From positions 40,016,401-40,080,400 of the forward strand of contig CM049317.1 of the NCBI GenBank assembly GCA_026874595.1: a stretch of 64,000 nucleotides of DNA, read 5' to 3'. Each line of letters begins with the position of its first letter. The stretch's first letter is position 1. The position numbers and the translations under genes are program-made. The notes beneath the pieces are model-generated. The model ran no database searches and was not told the DNA's origin. It saw only the letters and a list, made by a program, of their open reading frames with translations. Source of the stretch: Sipunculus nudus (taxonomy: Eukaryota; Annelida; Sipuncula; Golfingiida; Sipunculidae). Shown in pieces: positions 1 to 9,696 of this stretch.

Positions 1-90
1 GGACGGACGGACGGACAGACGGACGGACGACGGACAATGGACCACGACTATAGCTCAGATGACTTATAGTCAGCTGAGCTAAAAAATGCG
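1..90 (-). mobile_element. F1 element, 5' terminus only (body off the left edge)
   Basis: A CGGA tetranucleotide run (1-36) is followed by the F1 5'-terminal hairpin, seen on the plus strand as TAGCTCAG, GACT, a 3-nt loop, AGTC and CTGAGCTA (about 51-82), and then poly-A. The same arrangement ends the F1 copies at 6766, 25774, 34634, 40614, 44446, 45684 and 48879. The element is on the minus strand, so its body would lie to the left of position 1. Confidence 0.75.
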
Positions 91-540
91 ATATTCCCTT
101 TGATTCGACACCGACGAGTTAACCAAGACAACAACACGGGCACGCTTAGTTATTTTCAAACACTTTATTTGAAGTGACTAAATATATAGCAGAATCAACC
201 ATGAAATAAAACATTTACAAGTGTGACATTATTTTACGTTCAACCTTTCATTGAGCAGTCATCAGATATGATGGTAGCAGGAAAATTCACTTTAGCCATC
301 TTGGCTAATGCTGGTGAGCAAATTTTTGCCACACACAATTTTTATTAGCCATTGGCGATGTGGCGAATGGCTAGCGGAAACACAGGGAGTACTATTGTCA
401 CACAGATTTTGACTTGGCCATATAACTTATAAGCAGAACATATAATATAAGAGTTTAACTATTTATTAAAAAAAATTACAAATATTGTCCCAAATATAAT
501 TTTTATTAAAAATAATAATTTTCGCCCCAATTGCAATTGC
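91..540. repeat. Repeat-derived spacer with an F1-body fragment
   Basis: Positions about 385-520 closely match about 46440-46580 inside an F1 copy (shared gattttgacttggccatata and following sequence). The remainder, 91-384, shows no gene and no recognised repeat boundary. Confidence 0.5.
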
Positions 541-880
541 AGTTCAGGCCGGCCCAAATTGCGATCCTGTCTTTCTTGCTTCAGGATCGCAATCTGGGCT
601 GGACAGATCTAAGATCCAATACCAAATAAGTTGGTAAAACATCCAATGTATCACTCCTGTGATAGTTAAAGCATGGATCGCAATATGGGCTGGTCAAGTT
701 TAGGATTGTAATCTAGGCTGGACAGATCTAACATCTGTCAAGCCCAGATTGCGATCCTGAAGCAAGAAAGACAGGATCACAATCTGGCGGACTAAACTGT
801 GATCGCAATCTGGGCTGGACGGATCTAAGATCGCGATCTGGGCCTTGACATATATACACACACACATGTATATATGAGAG
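541..880. repeat. Foldback repeat cluster with 38-bp perfect inverted arms
   Basis: Positions 563-600 and 741-778 are exact reverse complements (38 bp each, about 140 bp apart), built from the phrase GATCGCAATCTGGGCTGG, which also recurs singly at about 665-720 and 795-850. The cluster ends in a CA/TA microsatellite near 849-875. A related block with the words 'tctgggcctcgacatatata' lies at 22030-22210 and also ends in a TA microsatellite, so this is a dispersed family. Confidence 0.7.
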
Positions 881-1004
881 AGATTGAATGAGTGGGAAAG
901 ATAACATAAGCCTATACTTATTTATGGTCAATAAACAAATACAATGTAAATAATTGAATATGATGTTTTGTGTTGAATGCGATTAAAAACTTTTTCATGT
1001 GCGC

Positions 1005-1190
1005 AATGGTAGCGCTCGGTAAAAAGTCCCTAGCGCTGGGGAGTCCCAACACGTTTGAAGTATGTAAATACACAACCTGTTGAAAGAGCAGGGTAGCGCT
1101 CGTTAAAGAGTCCCTAGCGCTCGGTAGCCCCACGTGGGTCAGCATTGCCTGGTGTGAACCAAGGGCAGCGCTTGGTAAAAAGACCGAGGC
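1005..1190. repeat. Degenerate tandem repeat with five AGCGCT palindromes
   Basis: The phrase tagcgctcggtaaaaagtcc occurs near 1011, with variants near 1094 and 1165, and GTCCCTAGCGCT occurs twice. Spacing is irregular at about 70-85 bp. No coding function was recognised, and nothing further was seen up to the CCT5 exon at 1381. Confidence 0.5.
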
Positions 1191-1380
1191 CGGAGATAAT
1201 TAGTAAATTACCATGATAACATGATTCTAAGTTTGTAAATACTGACTAACACAGCAAATATAATGGTAATAAATAAATAAAAAAATGGATTAATTATCAT
1301 ATAAAGGTCTTTTTCTTTCTGATCATCAAACATGACTTTACAAACTAAGCTTACCACTAACAGAATCTAGGACTTTTTAC

Positions 1381-1573
1381 CTTTGGCATCTGTGGATGGC
1401 TGAAGTCCTTGTCCACTACCACTCCTTTCACAAGCATTGTGTCCTCAAGCTTTCCTCCAACCTTTCCTTCCACTTTAATCAGTTCAAAATCAACATCTTT
1501 ACGTTCTAAATCTGCTACAGAGAGGATGGCATCAACTGCTATTTTCGCCATCTGACGCTGACAACGGTTAATA
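1381..1573 (-). CDS. CCT5: CCT5 coding exon, about residues 176-241
   Basis: Third consecutive exon of the chaperonin CCT epsilon subunit, covering the intermediate and early apical domain. The minus-strand reading is [18 protein letters not shown], then [32 protein letters not shown] and [10 protein letters not shown]. The acceptor TTCTTGCAG ends at 1574. The first base T completes the Ile codon left open by the exon at 9379. The exon is 193 nt and stops after AAG at 1381, followed by a GTAAAA donor. The ATG of QMAK is internal and not a start. The family continues after MPK with the rest of the apical domain; no matching exon was seen between 1 and 1380, so the remaining exons must lie off the left edge. 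Confidence 0.95.
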
Positions 1574-2432
1574 CTGCAAGAATAAGAGGAAAAAAGTGAC
1601 TCATGGCCATGACATCAGGCTCATATAACATAATATTATGGCCTAACATTAAAATCTGTCAGCTGAAGAATTTGGGTTGGTCATTTATTTAAATTTTGCA
1701 TGAATGTTGGTCTGTTTTAAATACATTACTTGAGAGTCCAGGGTAAATTATATGACTGCACAGATATGACTGATACTTGTTAGTCATTAAGCTTGCCAAC
1801 ATGTGATCCATGGGTCATGTCACTTGGCTGCCAAGTATCACATATGATATGATGGGCTAAAATTCACAACATTTAGATAAATGTTTTAAGAACTTGTTTG
1901 TTAAACTTTTGCAGGAAGACAGAAATATATTATGCCAGACTAAAGCACAGTCACTTGATGGTTTTAGGCAAGATATATGATTGCTGAGCTAACATTAGCT
2001 AATCCTGAGGCACAACTCAAAGTGACCATTAGAAATGCTTAATATGAGAAGAAAGCAAGGGACCTGTAGATAATCACCATCAGTTGAATTTGCCCATAAT
2101 AGTTATTAATCATATCCTGGCATATGGAAAAAGAGGTTAATTTCTTATGCTGTTTTATTTGAAAAAGTACATGTAAATGGTACTGCCATATGTAGTCTAT
2201 CCTGCATATACAGTTTCTTTTCTCTTTGTTCTAAATCCATGTTATGTTGCTTGTGCACCTTCTGTGGTAACACACAACAAGGAGCGCCTTTGATGATCTC
2301 CACAGACAGAACAAGGGACCCATGGATCACTGCATTTAGCTGAATTTTGCTCAGTGTCATCAAATGGACTGCTTCCAGCACAGGCTCTTGTTAACAAAAC
2401 ACATTAATTTCTATCCTACTGCAATAAGGAAA

Positions 2433-3905
2433 CAAGGGACCCATGGGTCACTGTGCTCAGCTGAAATGGACCTTAAAGGTATAAATCTTAAATAATATCA
2501 AATGGAGATAAAATCTGAGAAGAAGAGGTAATACAGGCCATGGTTGGTTGATAAGATTCAATAAATTGTAGCAACTAATATTTTGTGATCTGACCATTCG
2601 TTTCCTAATACAGAAACTGAAGCATGTAAGCAGTTTGTGAATATAAGATCTATGCTTATTACTATTACCTTGATCACTGGTTGGCATTTGATAAGCTGTT
2701 GACAGTTAAGCAGTTTACACATTTGTCCAATTAGTTGCTATTTTTTTTATAAAACCAACTTTTTTCCATTTTATAAAATGTATAGTTGTCATAACTTTCC
2801 CACTCCACAGGTGACTTGATGGGGGGGGGGGCGAATAGTGGGAGTTACAACACCATTGCATATACATACAGGATATGAAATTTAATTCAACGGTGCTTAC
2901 AGTTAAAATGTTTATTCATAATTATTAAATATTTTAAACAGGGGATGAAAAAACAAAGCAAATCACTTGAATTCCCATTCTATTGAGGCAGGAAATAATG
3001 AACAAATGTTTGCATTTGATCCTCATTTATTTTATTACATTTCAAATTTTTTTCAAGTTTATAAATATTACTATACATTAATAGTATTAACATATATATT
3101 TGAATATTTAAGTTGATTCACAATTCTAATTGCATCAACATTTATACATAATTTGGTCAGGTATCATAACATTACATAACATTTATAACATGTGTTTTTT
3201 TTTTTTATAAAATATAGTTTTAAATTTGCAAAACAGTAAATATCTGTAAATAACACTTGATTCAGTATTCACAATTCTTAATTGCACTTATATCCATAAT
3301 ATTATAAAATTATGCCTACTGATGGGTTTATTATATCTTAATTCACTTAAATTATTTTAAAGGAATTTCTTCAAAAATGCTACATTACCACAATATATGG
3401 CATCTTCTGGATTACTCCTTGAGTTACTATTTCAAGAATAGTTATGTACATTGGAGTGGAAACAGCTTTACAATTAAATATATACAATTCAAACAATAAG
3501 ACTAACTGCAATACACTTCAGGGGTTGGGGGGGGGGGGGGTAGGTGAAATGAAAATAACTGTACACCTGTGACAGCAGGGGTGCTCCACATGTGTTGCAT
3601 CACTAATTAGTTCATCCAGGAGGGCTGAGGTGACCACCATTCGGGCGACCTGGAGCTTGACAATGCAAATGAATACAATAGAGCTTCCGAAAAAACTTCA
3701 ATTACTAGCCTCATTTTTTAGCTTTTATTTTCAAATTTCAGAATTTAACAGATTATATCCGTATATGTACCTGCTGTGTTTATTAAATCAAATGTACTTA
3801 CAAGAAAAAAAAAGTGCAATAATAAAAGTTGGGCAAATTTAAGGTACTGATTTTATATTTATGCTAATAAATAATTTTGGGTATACAATTGGATCTTGAT
3901 TTAAC
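2433..3905 (-). mobile_element. F1 element, 3' end present, 5' half missing
   Basis: On the minus strand the 3' end is the palindrome GACCCATGGGTC followed by CCTTG at 2433. The body (aaatggagataaa, ggccatggttggtt, G-run near 2820 and 3520-3541) parallels the F1 copy at 4882-6766. Similarity stops near 3905 before the CGGA run and 5' hairpin, so the copy is truncated. There is no coding capacity. Confidence 0.65.
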
Positions 3906-4612
3906 TAGTGGCCCATGACGCTCAGATGAATTCAAGGAATGTTGAACAAATAGCAAAATGACTGTCAGAGTGCAAAAAATCATGAATTTTGTGAATAGTC
4001 CTTACAAAAGGGTTACAGTAGGCTTTTGGATAGATGACCACTAAGTTTGAAGGTCTCATAAATAGAAAAAAAATGTGTAAAAATTTGAACAAGGCCTACA
4101 GGCCTAATGCGAACCTGTGCAATGAGATTACACCAGGTTTAATGCTTCAATGATGGACCATTACTTTTCAAGAACATGTGTAACATGTATATGAACAATG
4201 CACGTACTAAACACTTAGAACAAGAAACTAGATGTGTCGGAACGACACGAATGCCCCCGCCTGGGGCAAATTAGAAACATTTGTTAAATTTTGTAAAATT
4301 TTTTAAGTTCAGGAGGTGTTGTATGTCAAAAGTAGGTCAACAAGGGCAAAATGCAAACTCGATCTGTAAAGGATCATTATCAAGCAACACACCAAAAATC
4401 AGGCCAGTATCTGCAGTCATTGTGAAAAAAAGTCCATATATGTGCATTTTTCATGAAAATTTCTGTCTTTTATGAAATTTTCTATGTTCAGGATATGTCA
4501 TATGGTGAAAAATAGGTTAACTGGGACGAAACACAAACTCGATCTGTAAGTGGTCATTATGCGCCCACAGACCAAACATTAGGCCAGTATCTGTAAGCAT
4601 TGCATTGCGAAA

Positions 4613-7180
4613 CTAGAATATTAGCAAAAGTTGATAATCATTTATAAATTTAAATTGGAGAGGTATATACCATGTTTCATAACTATCCACCAAATGCTTC
4701 CTGAGAAATAAGCTCCTAAGTTTTTTTCTATACTAAGCTTTGTGACCTTGAAAAGTAGGTCAAGTTCATCCATCTTTGAACTTGACCAGGATTTTGTAAA
4801 TATAATGCAATAGCACTGAAGAAATGAAGTTCCTGTGTTGAATACCTTTGGAGATATCCTGCACAAAAGGCCAAATTGAAACAAGGGACCTATGGGTCAC
4901 TGTACTCAGCTGACGTTAAACTTGAAGGTAAAAATCTAAAATAATATCAAATGGAGATAAAGTGTAAGAGGAAGAGGTAATAAAGGCCATGGTTGGTTTA
5001 TATGATTGGTTTGTATTGATGAGCAAGAAATTGTTGCAAAAAATATTTTGTGACCTAACCATGTGTTTCCTAATGTTGAAACTAAAGCATGTGAGCAGTT
5101 TGTGAACAAATGGATCTGTACTATTACCATGATCATTAGTTGATTTTTCGATTAACTGTTGACATTTCAGTAGTTTACACATTTGTTCAATTGAATCTAT
5201 TTTTGTATAATATATATTATTAAATATATAAGTATTTTTTTATGAAATGTATACAGTTGAAATATAGCTAATTGACAACATAAAACAGGGCAAACAAAGC
5301 CTGATCTCAAATTCTGCTGAGGCAGGAAAATAATGAACAAATGTTTGTATTAAATCCTCAATTTTTTATCACATCAATTATTTTCTAATTTAAGTTTATA
5401 TTTCTATACATTTCCAATTTAACATATATATCTGAATATAAAAGTTGATTCATAATTCTCGATAGCATCATCATAAATCTCAATCTTGTCAGATAAAACC
5501 ACATCATGCATACAAATGTTTATTTATTTTTTACCACACAAATATATCTTTTAAATCTGCAAAACAATAAATATCTTAAAATAATACTTGATTTAGATTT
5601 CACAATTTTTAATTGTGTCTTTATTTATCCATAATGTGCTTCATATTTCATAATAATTTAAGCATACTGATGGGTTCATTTATATTTGTTAAAATCATTT
5701 AAAAGAAAATTGATTTCTTTAAAAATGCTACATTACACAACATTGCATCTTCTGGATTACACCTTGAATTATTTTTCAAGGAAAGTTTTTGCATATCGGA
5801 GTGGAAACAGCATTACAATTAAGGAGATACAGTGAAAACAATAACAATTACTGCATAACACTTAGTTGGTTGTTTGCCGGGGGGGGGGGGGGGGGGGGTG
5901 GTGATATAAGAATAACTGTACACCTGTCACAGCAGGGGATCTCCCCAAGTGACTGTAACAAATCAGAAACCCTGGCATAGCTGACTTCCAGTGACCTGGA
6001 GTGGGACCCTGCATCTGTAATCAAAGCAAGTGACTACAGAAAAAAAAATCAATAACTAGCTTAATTTTCAAGCTTTTATTTTCAAATTTCAGATTTAGAT
6101 AAACTAAATATTTATGTTTACATGCTGTGAAAATTAAATCAATGGTGCTTACAGGAAAAAAACGTGCCCTGGTCAAAGTTGGGCAAAATTTAAGGTACTG
6201 ATTTTTTTTTATGCTTATAACTTAAAAAATTTACAAAATTCAGATCTAATTTTGGGTAAAGAATTGAATCTTAATTAAACATAGTTATATACTGAGAAAA
6301 TAGACTCTAGTTTCAAAATTTTTCATGTTAAGTGAGTTATTATTTTTCCTGATTTTTTACAAAGTCCATTATGTTTGGGCCCATAACTTAAAGAATTTAT
6401 ACTTTACAGACTTCATTTCTGGCATGTACATAGGAACTATATAGAGGAATATTTATGGTAAATATGAGGAAAAACAGATGAGTGGTTTTGATATTAGGCA
6501 GTCCTGAAGTGTGAAAATAGGATTTTAATAAAAAATTGAGGTTTTTCCTAAAATTCTCAAAGGAACAAAGTCGCAAAGACCCAGTTTTCGGCTTGGTAGG
6601 AGATCTTGGGCACATCTAACATTATGCTGAATTTTGGATTCCTAGGTCTTATGGTTTCAAAACGTGCCACATCGACCGACGGACGGACGGACGGACGGAC
6701 AGATGGACGGATGACGGACAATGGACCACGACTATAGCTCAGATGACTTATAGTCAGCTGAGCTAAAAATCTGATAAAAAAATTTCATTAAAAAATCAGA
6801 AATTGCAGGTGGCGCCACCAAAATTGTGCAGCATATACAGACCATCAGTCCCAATGATCATAGTAAGTTTTGTGAAAATCTACACAATGGTTCCTGAGAT
6901 ATAAACTTCTGATTGTTTTTCTATAATCAGCTCTAAAATGTAGAAAAATGGGTCAAGGTCACCCATCTTTGAACTTGACCGAGATTTTATCGATATACAT
7001 CTTCACTGATGAAATAAAATTCCAACGGTGAATCCTTTTAGAGATATCCCCCTCACAAGGTAAAAGTTAACAGACGCGGAACGGACGGACGGACAGACAC
7101 CGGACAGACAGATGGACGGACACACAGACGGACAGCTTGGGTGACGACAATAGCCCATCAGCCTATGAGCTGAGGGCTAA
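4613..7180 (-). mobile_element. F6 element inserted in F2
   Basis: The minus-strand 3' end is CTAG at 4613-4616. The 5' end at 7180 is a terminal hairpin seen on the plus strand as TAGCCC, CAGC, a loop, GCTG and GGGCTA (7151-7179). A CGGA run lies just inside (7078-7130). The left flank 'gcattgcgaa' and right flank 'cggctgtacatgtg' belong to one 181-bp F2 unit, showing where it inserted. It is split by the F1 copy at 4882-6766 and holds a GGTGGCGCCACC box at 6808-6819. Confidence 0.65.
4882..6766 (-). mobile_element. F1 element, complete, 1.9 kb, innermost of the nest
   Basis: The minus-strand 3' end is the near-palindrome GACCCATAGGTC followed by CCTTG at 4882. The 5' end is the hairpin that starts TTAGCTCAGCTGA at 6766, preceded on the plus strand by CGGA repeats (6678-6720). 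AGCTCAGCTGA near the 5' end is complemented by a diverged TCAGCTGAG near the 3' end. The body is AT-rich with a G-run at 5880-5898. Only short, unrelated open frames are present. Confidence 0.75.
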
Positions 7181-7918
7181 AAACGGCTGTACATGTGTAT
7201 TTGTCATGAAAATTTCTATTTTTCACGAATTTTTCTAAGTTTAGGAGCCGTAAAAAGGTCAAAAGTAGGTCAACCAGGACGAAACGTGAACTTGATCTGT
7301 AACTGGTCATTATCTGCCCACACACCAAAAATCAGGCCAATATCTGCAGGCATTGCGATAAAAAGTCTGTACATGTGTATTTGTGATGAAAATTAATTTC
7401 TATTTTTTATGAAATTTTCTAAGTTTAGGAGCCGTAAAACGGTCAAAAGTAGGTCAACTGGGACGAAACGCGAACTGGATCTGTAACTGGTCATTATCTG
7501 CTCACACACCAAAAATCAGGCCAATATCTGCAGGCATTACGAAAAAAAGTCCGTACATGTGTATTTGTCAAGAAAATTTCTATTTTTCATGAAATTTTCT
7601 AAGTTTAGGAGCTGTAAAACGGTCAAAAGTAGGTCAACCGGAACGAAACGCGAACTCGATCTGTAACTGGTCTTTATCTGCCAACACACCAAAAATCAGG
7701 CCAATATCTGCAGGCATTGCACAAAAAAGTCTGTACATGTGTATTTGTCATGAAAATTTCTATTTTTCATGAAATTTTCTAAGTTTAGGAGCTGTAAAAC
7801 GGTCAAAAGTAGGTCAACTGGGACGAAACGCGAACTCGATCTGTAACTGGCCATTATCTGCCCACACACCAAAAATCAGGCCAATATCTGCAGGCATTGC
7901 GAAAAAAAGTCTGTACAA
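7181..7918. repeat. Tandem array of about 181-bp units within F2
   Basis: The phrase gtacatgtgtatttgt recurs at about 7190, 7371, 7554 and 7734, giving unit lengths of 180-183 bp. Each unit continues through tttctaagtttaggagc, gtcaaaagtaggtcaac and aatcaggccaatatctgcag. Two more diverged units lie at 4275-4612, separated by the F6 insertion. A central tandem array is typical of HINE-type elements in molluscs (established knowledge). Confidence 0.8.
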
Positions 7919-9378
7919 CTGTTTGATTTCGGAATGACGGAAGGACGGACATGGGTAAAACTATATGCCCAGGCCACTTTGTGGCGAGGCATTATTCTTG
8001 TAAAATATTAAACAAACTGGCCTCAGTCAAAAACGTTTTGTAGGTTTATAACTGATATGGGGAAATAAAGCAAAATGGCTAAGTTAAAATTTCCACAACT
8101 CAGCCAAAAATCATTGAACCAAAACCATTTGAACAAACTTGAATTATCAACTTCTAAGGATAATTATTGTGTGAGATTTAAGAATTTGACCAAGTGGTTT
8201 TTGACAAGAAGATTTTTGTAGCCACTTAGCTAACATGGGCTGTTATGGCATATGACTAAATTCAGCTTCCAATAACTCAGCCAAAAGTCACTGAACTGAG
8301 ACCATTTGAACAAACTTCAGAAAGCACTACCCTAGGATCATTTCTGTGCGATATTAAACAATTTGGCCATTTTGTTTCAGAGAAGAAGTTATTTGTATCT
8401 GTCAGTATGATACGGGCATTGATGACCCCCGTACAAAAAAGGCCGATGCAGGTGGCGCCACCAATACCTCAATTTCAGACATGACTCATGTGACCAACAT
8501 TGGCATAAAATTTGGTGATGATAGCTCAAGCCATTTCTGAGATTGTAATTTTAGTATGCTTTTTTGGACAGATGACTAAGTTCAACTTCCTGTAACTCTG
8601 CCAAAAATCACCTAACTTAAACCATTCGAACAAACTTGAGAGAGATTGTTCCAGGAATAATTTCTGTAAAATATTGGACAATTCGGCTGAACAGATTCGG
8701 AGAAGAAGATTTTTTAAGCTTTTTTAGCTTTTTCCCTATAAAATCTAAGAAAATGCAGTTAGCCAAAAAATAAGCAAAATCCTATAGAGTTTTTTAGATG
8801 ACTAATTTTATGCATAAAATTTTGTGATGCCAATTCGTGCCGTTTTCAAGATAGTATGGGTTAACGTACAGACGACGGATGACGGACGCCGGACGACGCC
8901 ACACCATCGCATAAGCTCACAGGTTCGCTAAAAGTCATGCAATATTGATGAATTTCTGGCATGTACAGAGGAAATATACAGAGGAATTTTTTATGCTAAA
9001 CATGAATAAAACAACAAGAGCCTTTTGATATCTGGCAGTCTTGAAGTGTTACAATGGGTTTTCCATTTCTTGAAAGAACAAAGTCGCAGTTACTAGTTTT
9101 GGGTTTGGTATGGGACTTCAGGAATATGTAACTTTATGTTAAATTTCAGATTGGTAGGTGTAATGGTTTCAAAAAGTGACCTGTTAAGAGCCATCCAGCC
9201 TTAACGGATCATCGCAACAGATTATAGTTCCACTGACTCCTGAGTCAGCTCTGTACATTTTAAGTACTGATATTTCAAAATCTAAAATTGATGACTTTTT
9301 AAGGATGTATGGACAGACACTTTTACACACATCTTTTACACACATTTATTTACACATGTATGACTTCATCAAACTTAC

Positions 9379-9577
9379 ATTTTGGAACTGAGTGTGGTCA
9401 TGGCCGTCTGAATGAGCTGTTCTGGATTTTTTAGATCAATAGGGAAGCTCTCCGATATCCTATCCAGCTCACAGATAGCAGCTCTTGCTGCTATTTCATA
9501 ACCATCTGCAACACGTATTGGGTGAATTCCTCTATCCAGCAACTGTTCAGCCTGTTCCAGCAGGGCTCCAGCCAGTA
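9379..9577 (-). CDS. CCT5: CCT5 coding exon, about residues 111-176
   Basis: Continuation of the chaperonin CCT epsilon subunit, from the end of the first equatorial segment into the intermediate domain. The minus-strand reading [20 protein letters not shown] continues through [15 protein letters not shown] to [11 protein letters not shown]. The acceptor is AAG just before 9577 and the donor is GTAAGT at 9378-9373. The 199-nt exon enters with two bases of a split Val codon and leaves with AT of a split Ile codon; both join the neighbouring exons without a frame change. An F4 repeat element begins at 9697, only about 120 bp upstream of the acceptor. No disruption is seen, so the gene is probably functional. 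Confidence 0.95.
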
Positions 9578-9696
9578 CTTCAAATAAAAAACTTAAAATG
9601 CATATTGCTTCTTTTACTGAAACAGTTTCTTTCAACCTTTCTGCTTCAAAGAGAAACTGAATTTGTCACCTGCCTGGTTTCGTTTTAAAACTTGAA

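Larger units (their letters stand above)
4228..7992 (-). mobile_element. F2 element inserted in F4
   Basis: The minus-strand 3' end is the hairpin GTGTCG-TTC-CGACAC followed by AT and CTAG at 4228-4231. The 5' end at about 7992 starts ATGCCTCGCC, which complements the GGCGGGGGCAT just inside the 3' hairpin. The interior is a tandem array of about 181-bp units (about two units at 4275-4612, about four at 7181-7915) interrupted by F6. The host F4 sequence resumes at tattcttgtaaaatatt, matching 11641 onward. No coding sequence was seen. Confidence 0.7.
4090..8931 (-). mobile_element. F4 element (outer shell of a four-level nest)
   Basis: The minus-strand 5' end is TTAGCGAACCTGTGAGC (8931 downward) and the 3' end is GCACAGGTTCGCATTAGGCC followed by TGTAGGCCTTG at 4090. 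The 11-bp words GCGAACCTGTG (5') and CACAGGTTCGC (3') are exact complements, the subterminal inverted repeat seen in DINE-1/HINE elements. A hairpin of GGCCT arms lies just before CTTG. The outer element is seen at 4090-4227 and 7993-8931; F2, F6 and F1 copies fill the middle. Its right part matches 11630-12578. One GGTGGCGCCACC box lies at 8451-8462. No proteins were found. Confidence 0.75.
1574..9378 (-). other. CCT5: CCT5 intron, 7.8 kb, filled with nested HINE-like repeats
   Basis: Bounded by a GTAAGT donor (9378 downward) and a TTCTTGCAG acceptor ending at 1574, with exons that join in phase. It holds weakly related repeat fragments at 1574-2432 (including diverged F1 3' ends near 1800 and 2311), a truncated F1 copy at 2433-3905 and the four-level nest at 4090-8931. 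No coding sequence was recognised inside it. The 8932-9378 end contains F1-body-like sequence (gcatgtacagaggaaatata) and nothing else that can be named. Confidence 0.85.

Noticed and set aside
1-36. Telomere-like repeat at the window edge
   Set aside because: CGGA runs recur inside F1 elements throughout the window; this is one such run.
6808-6819. TGGCGCC as a tRNA-Lys primer-binding site
   Set aside because: The word is part of a symmetric 12-bp palindrome repeated within tandem units and is not next to an LTR.
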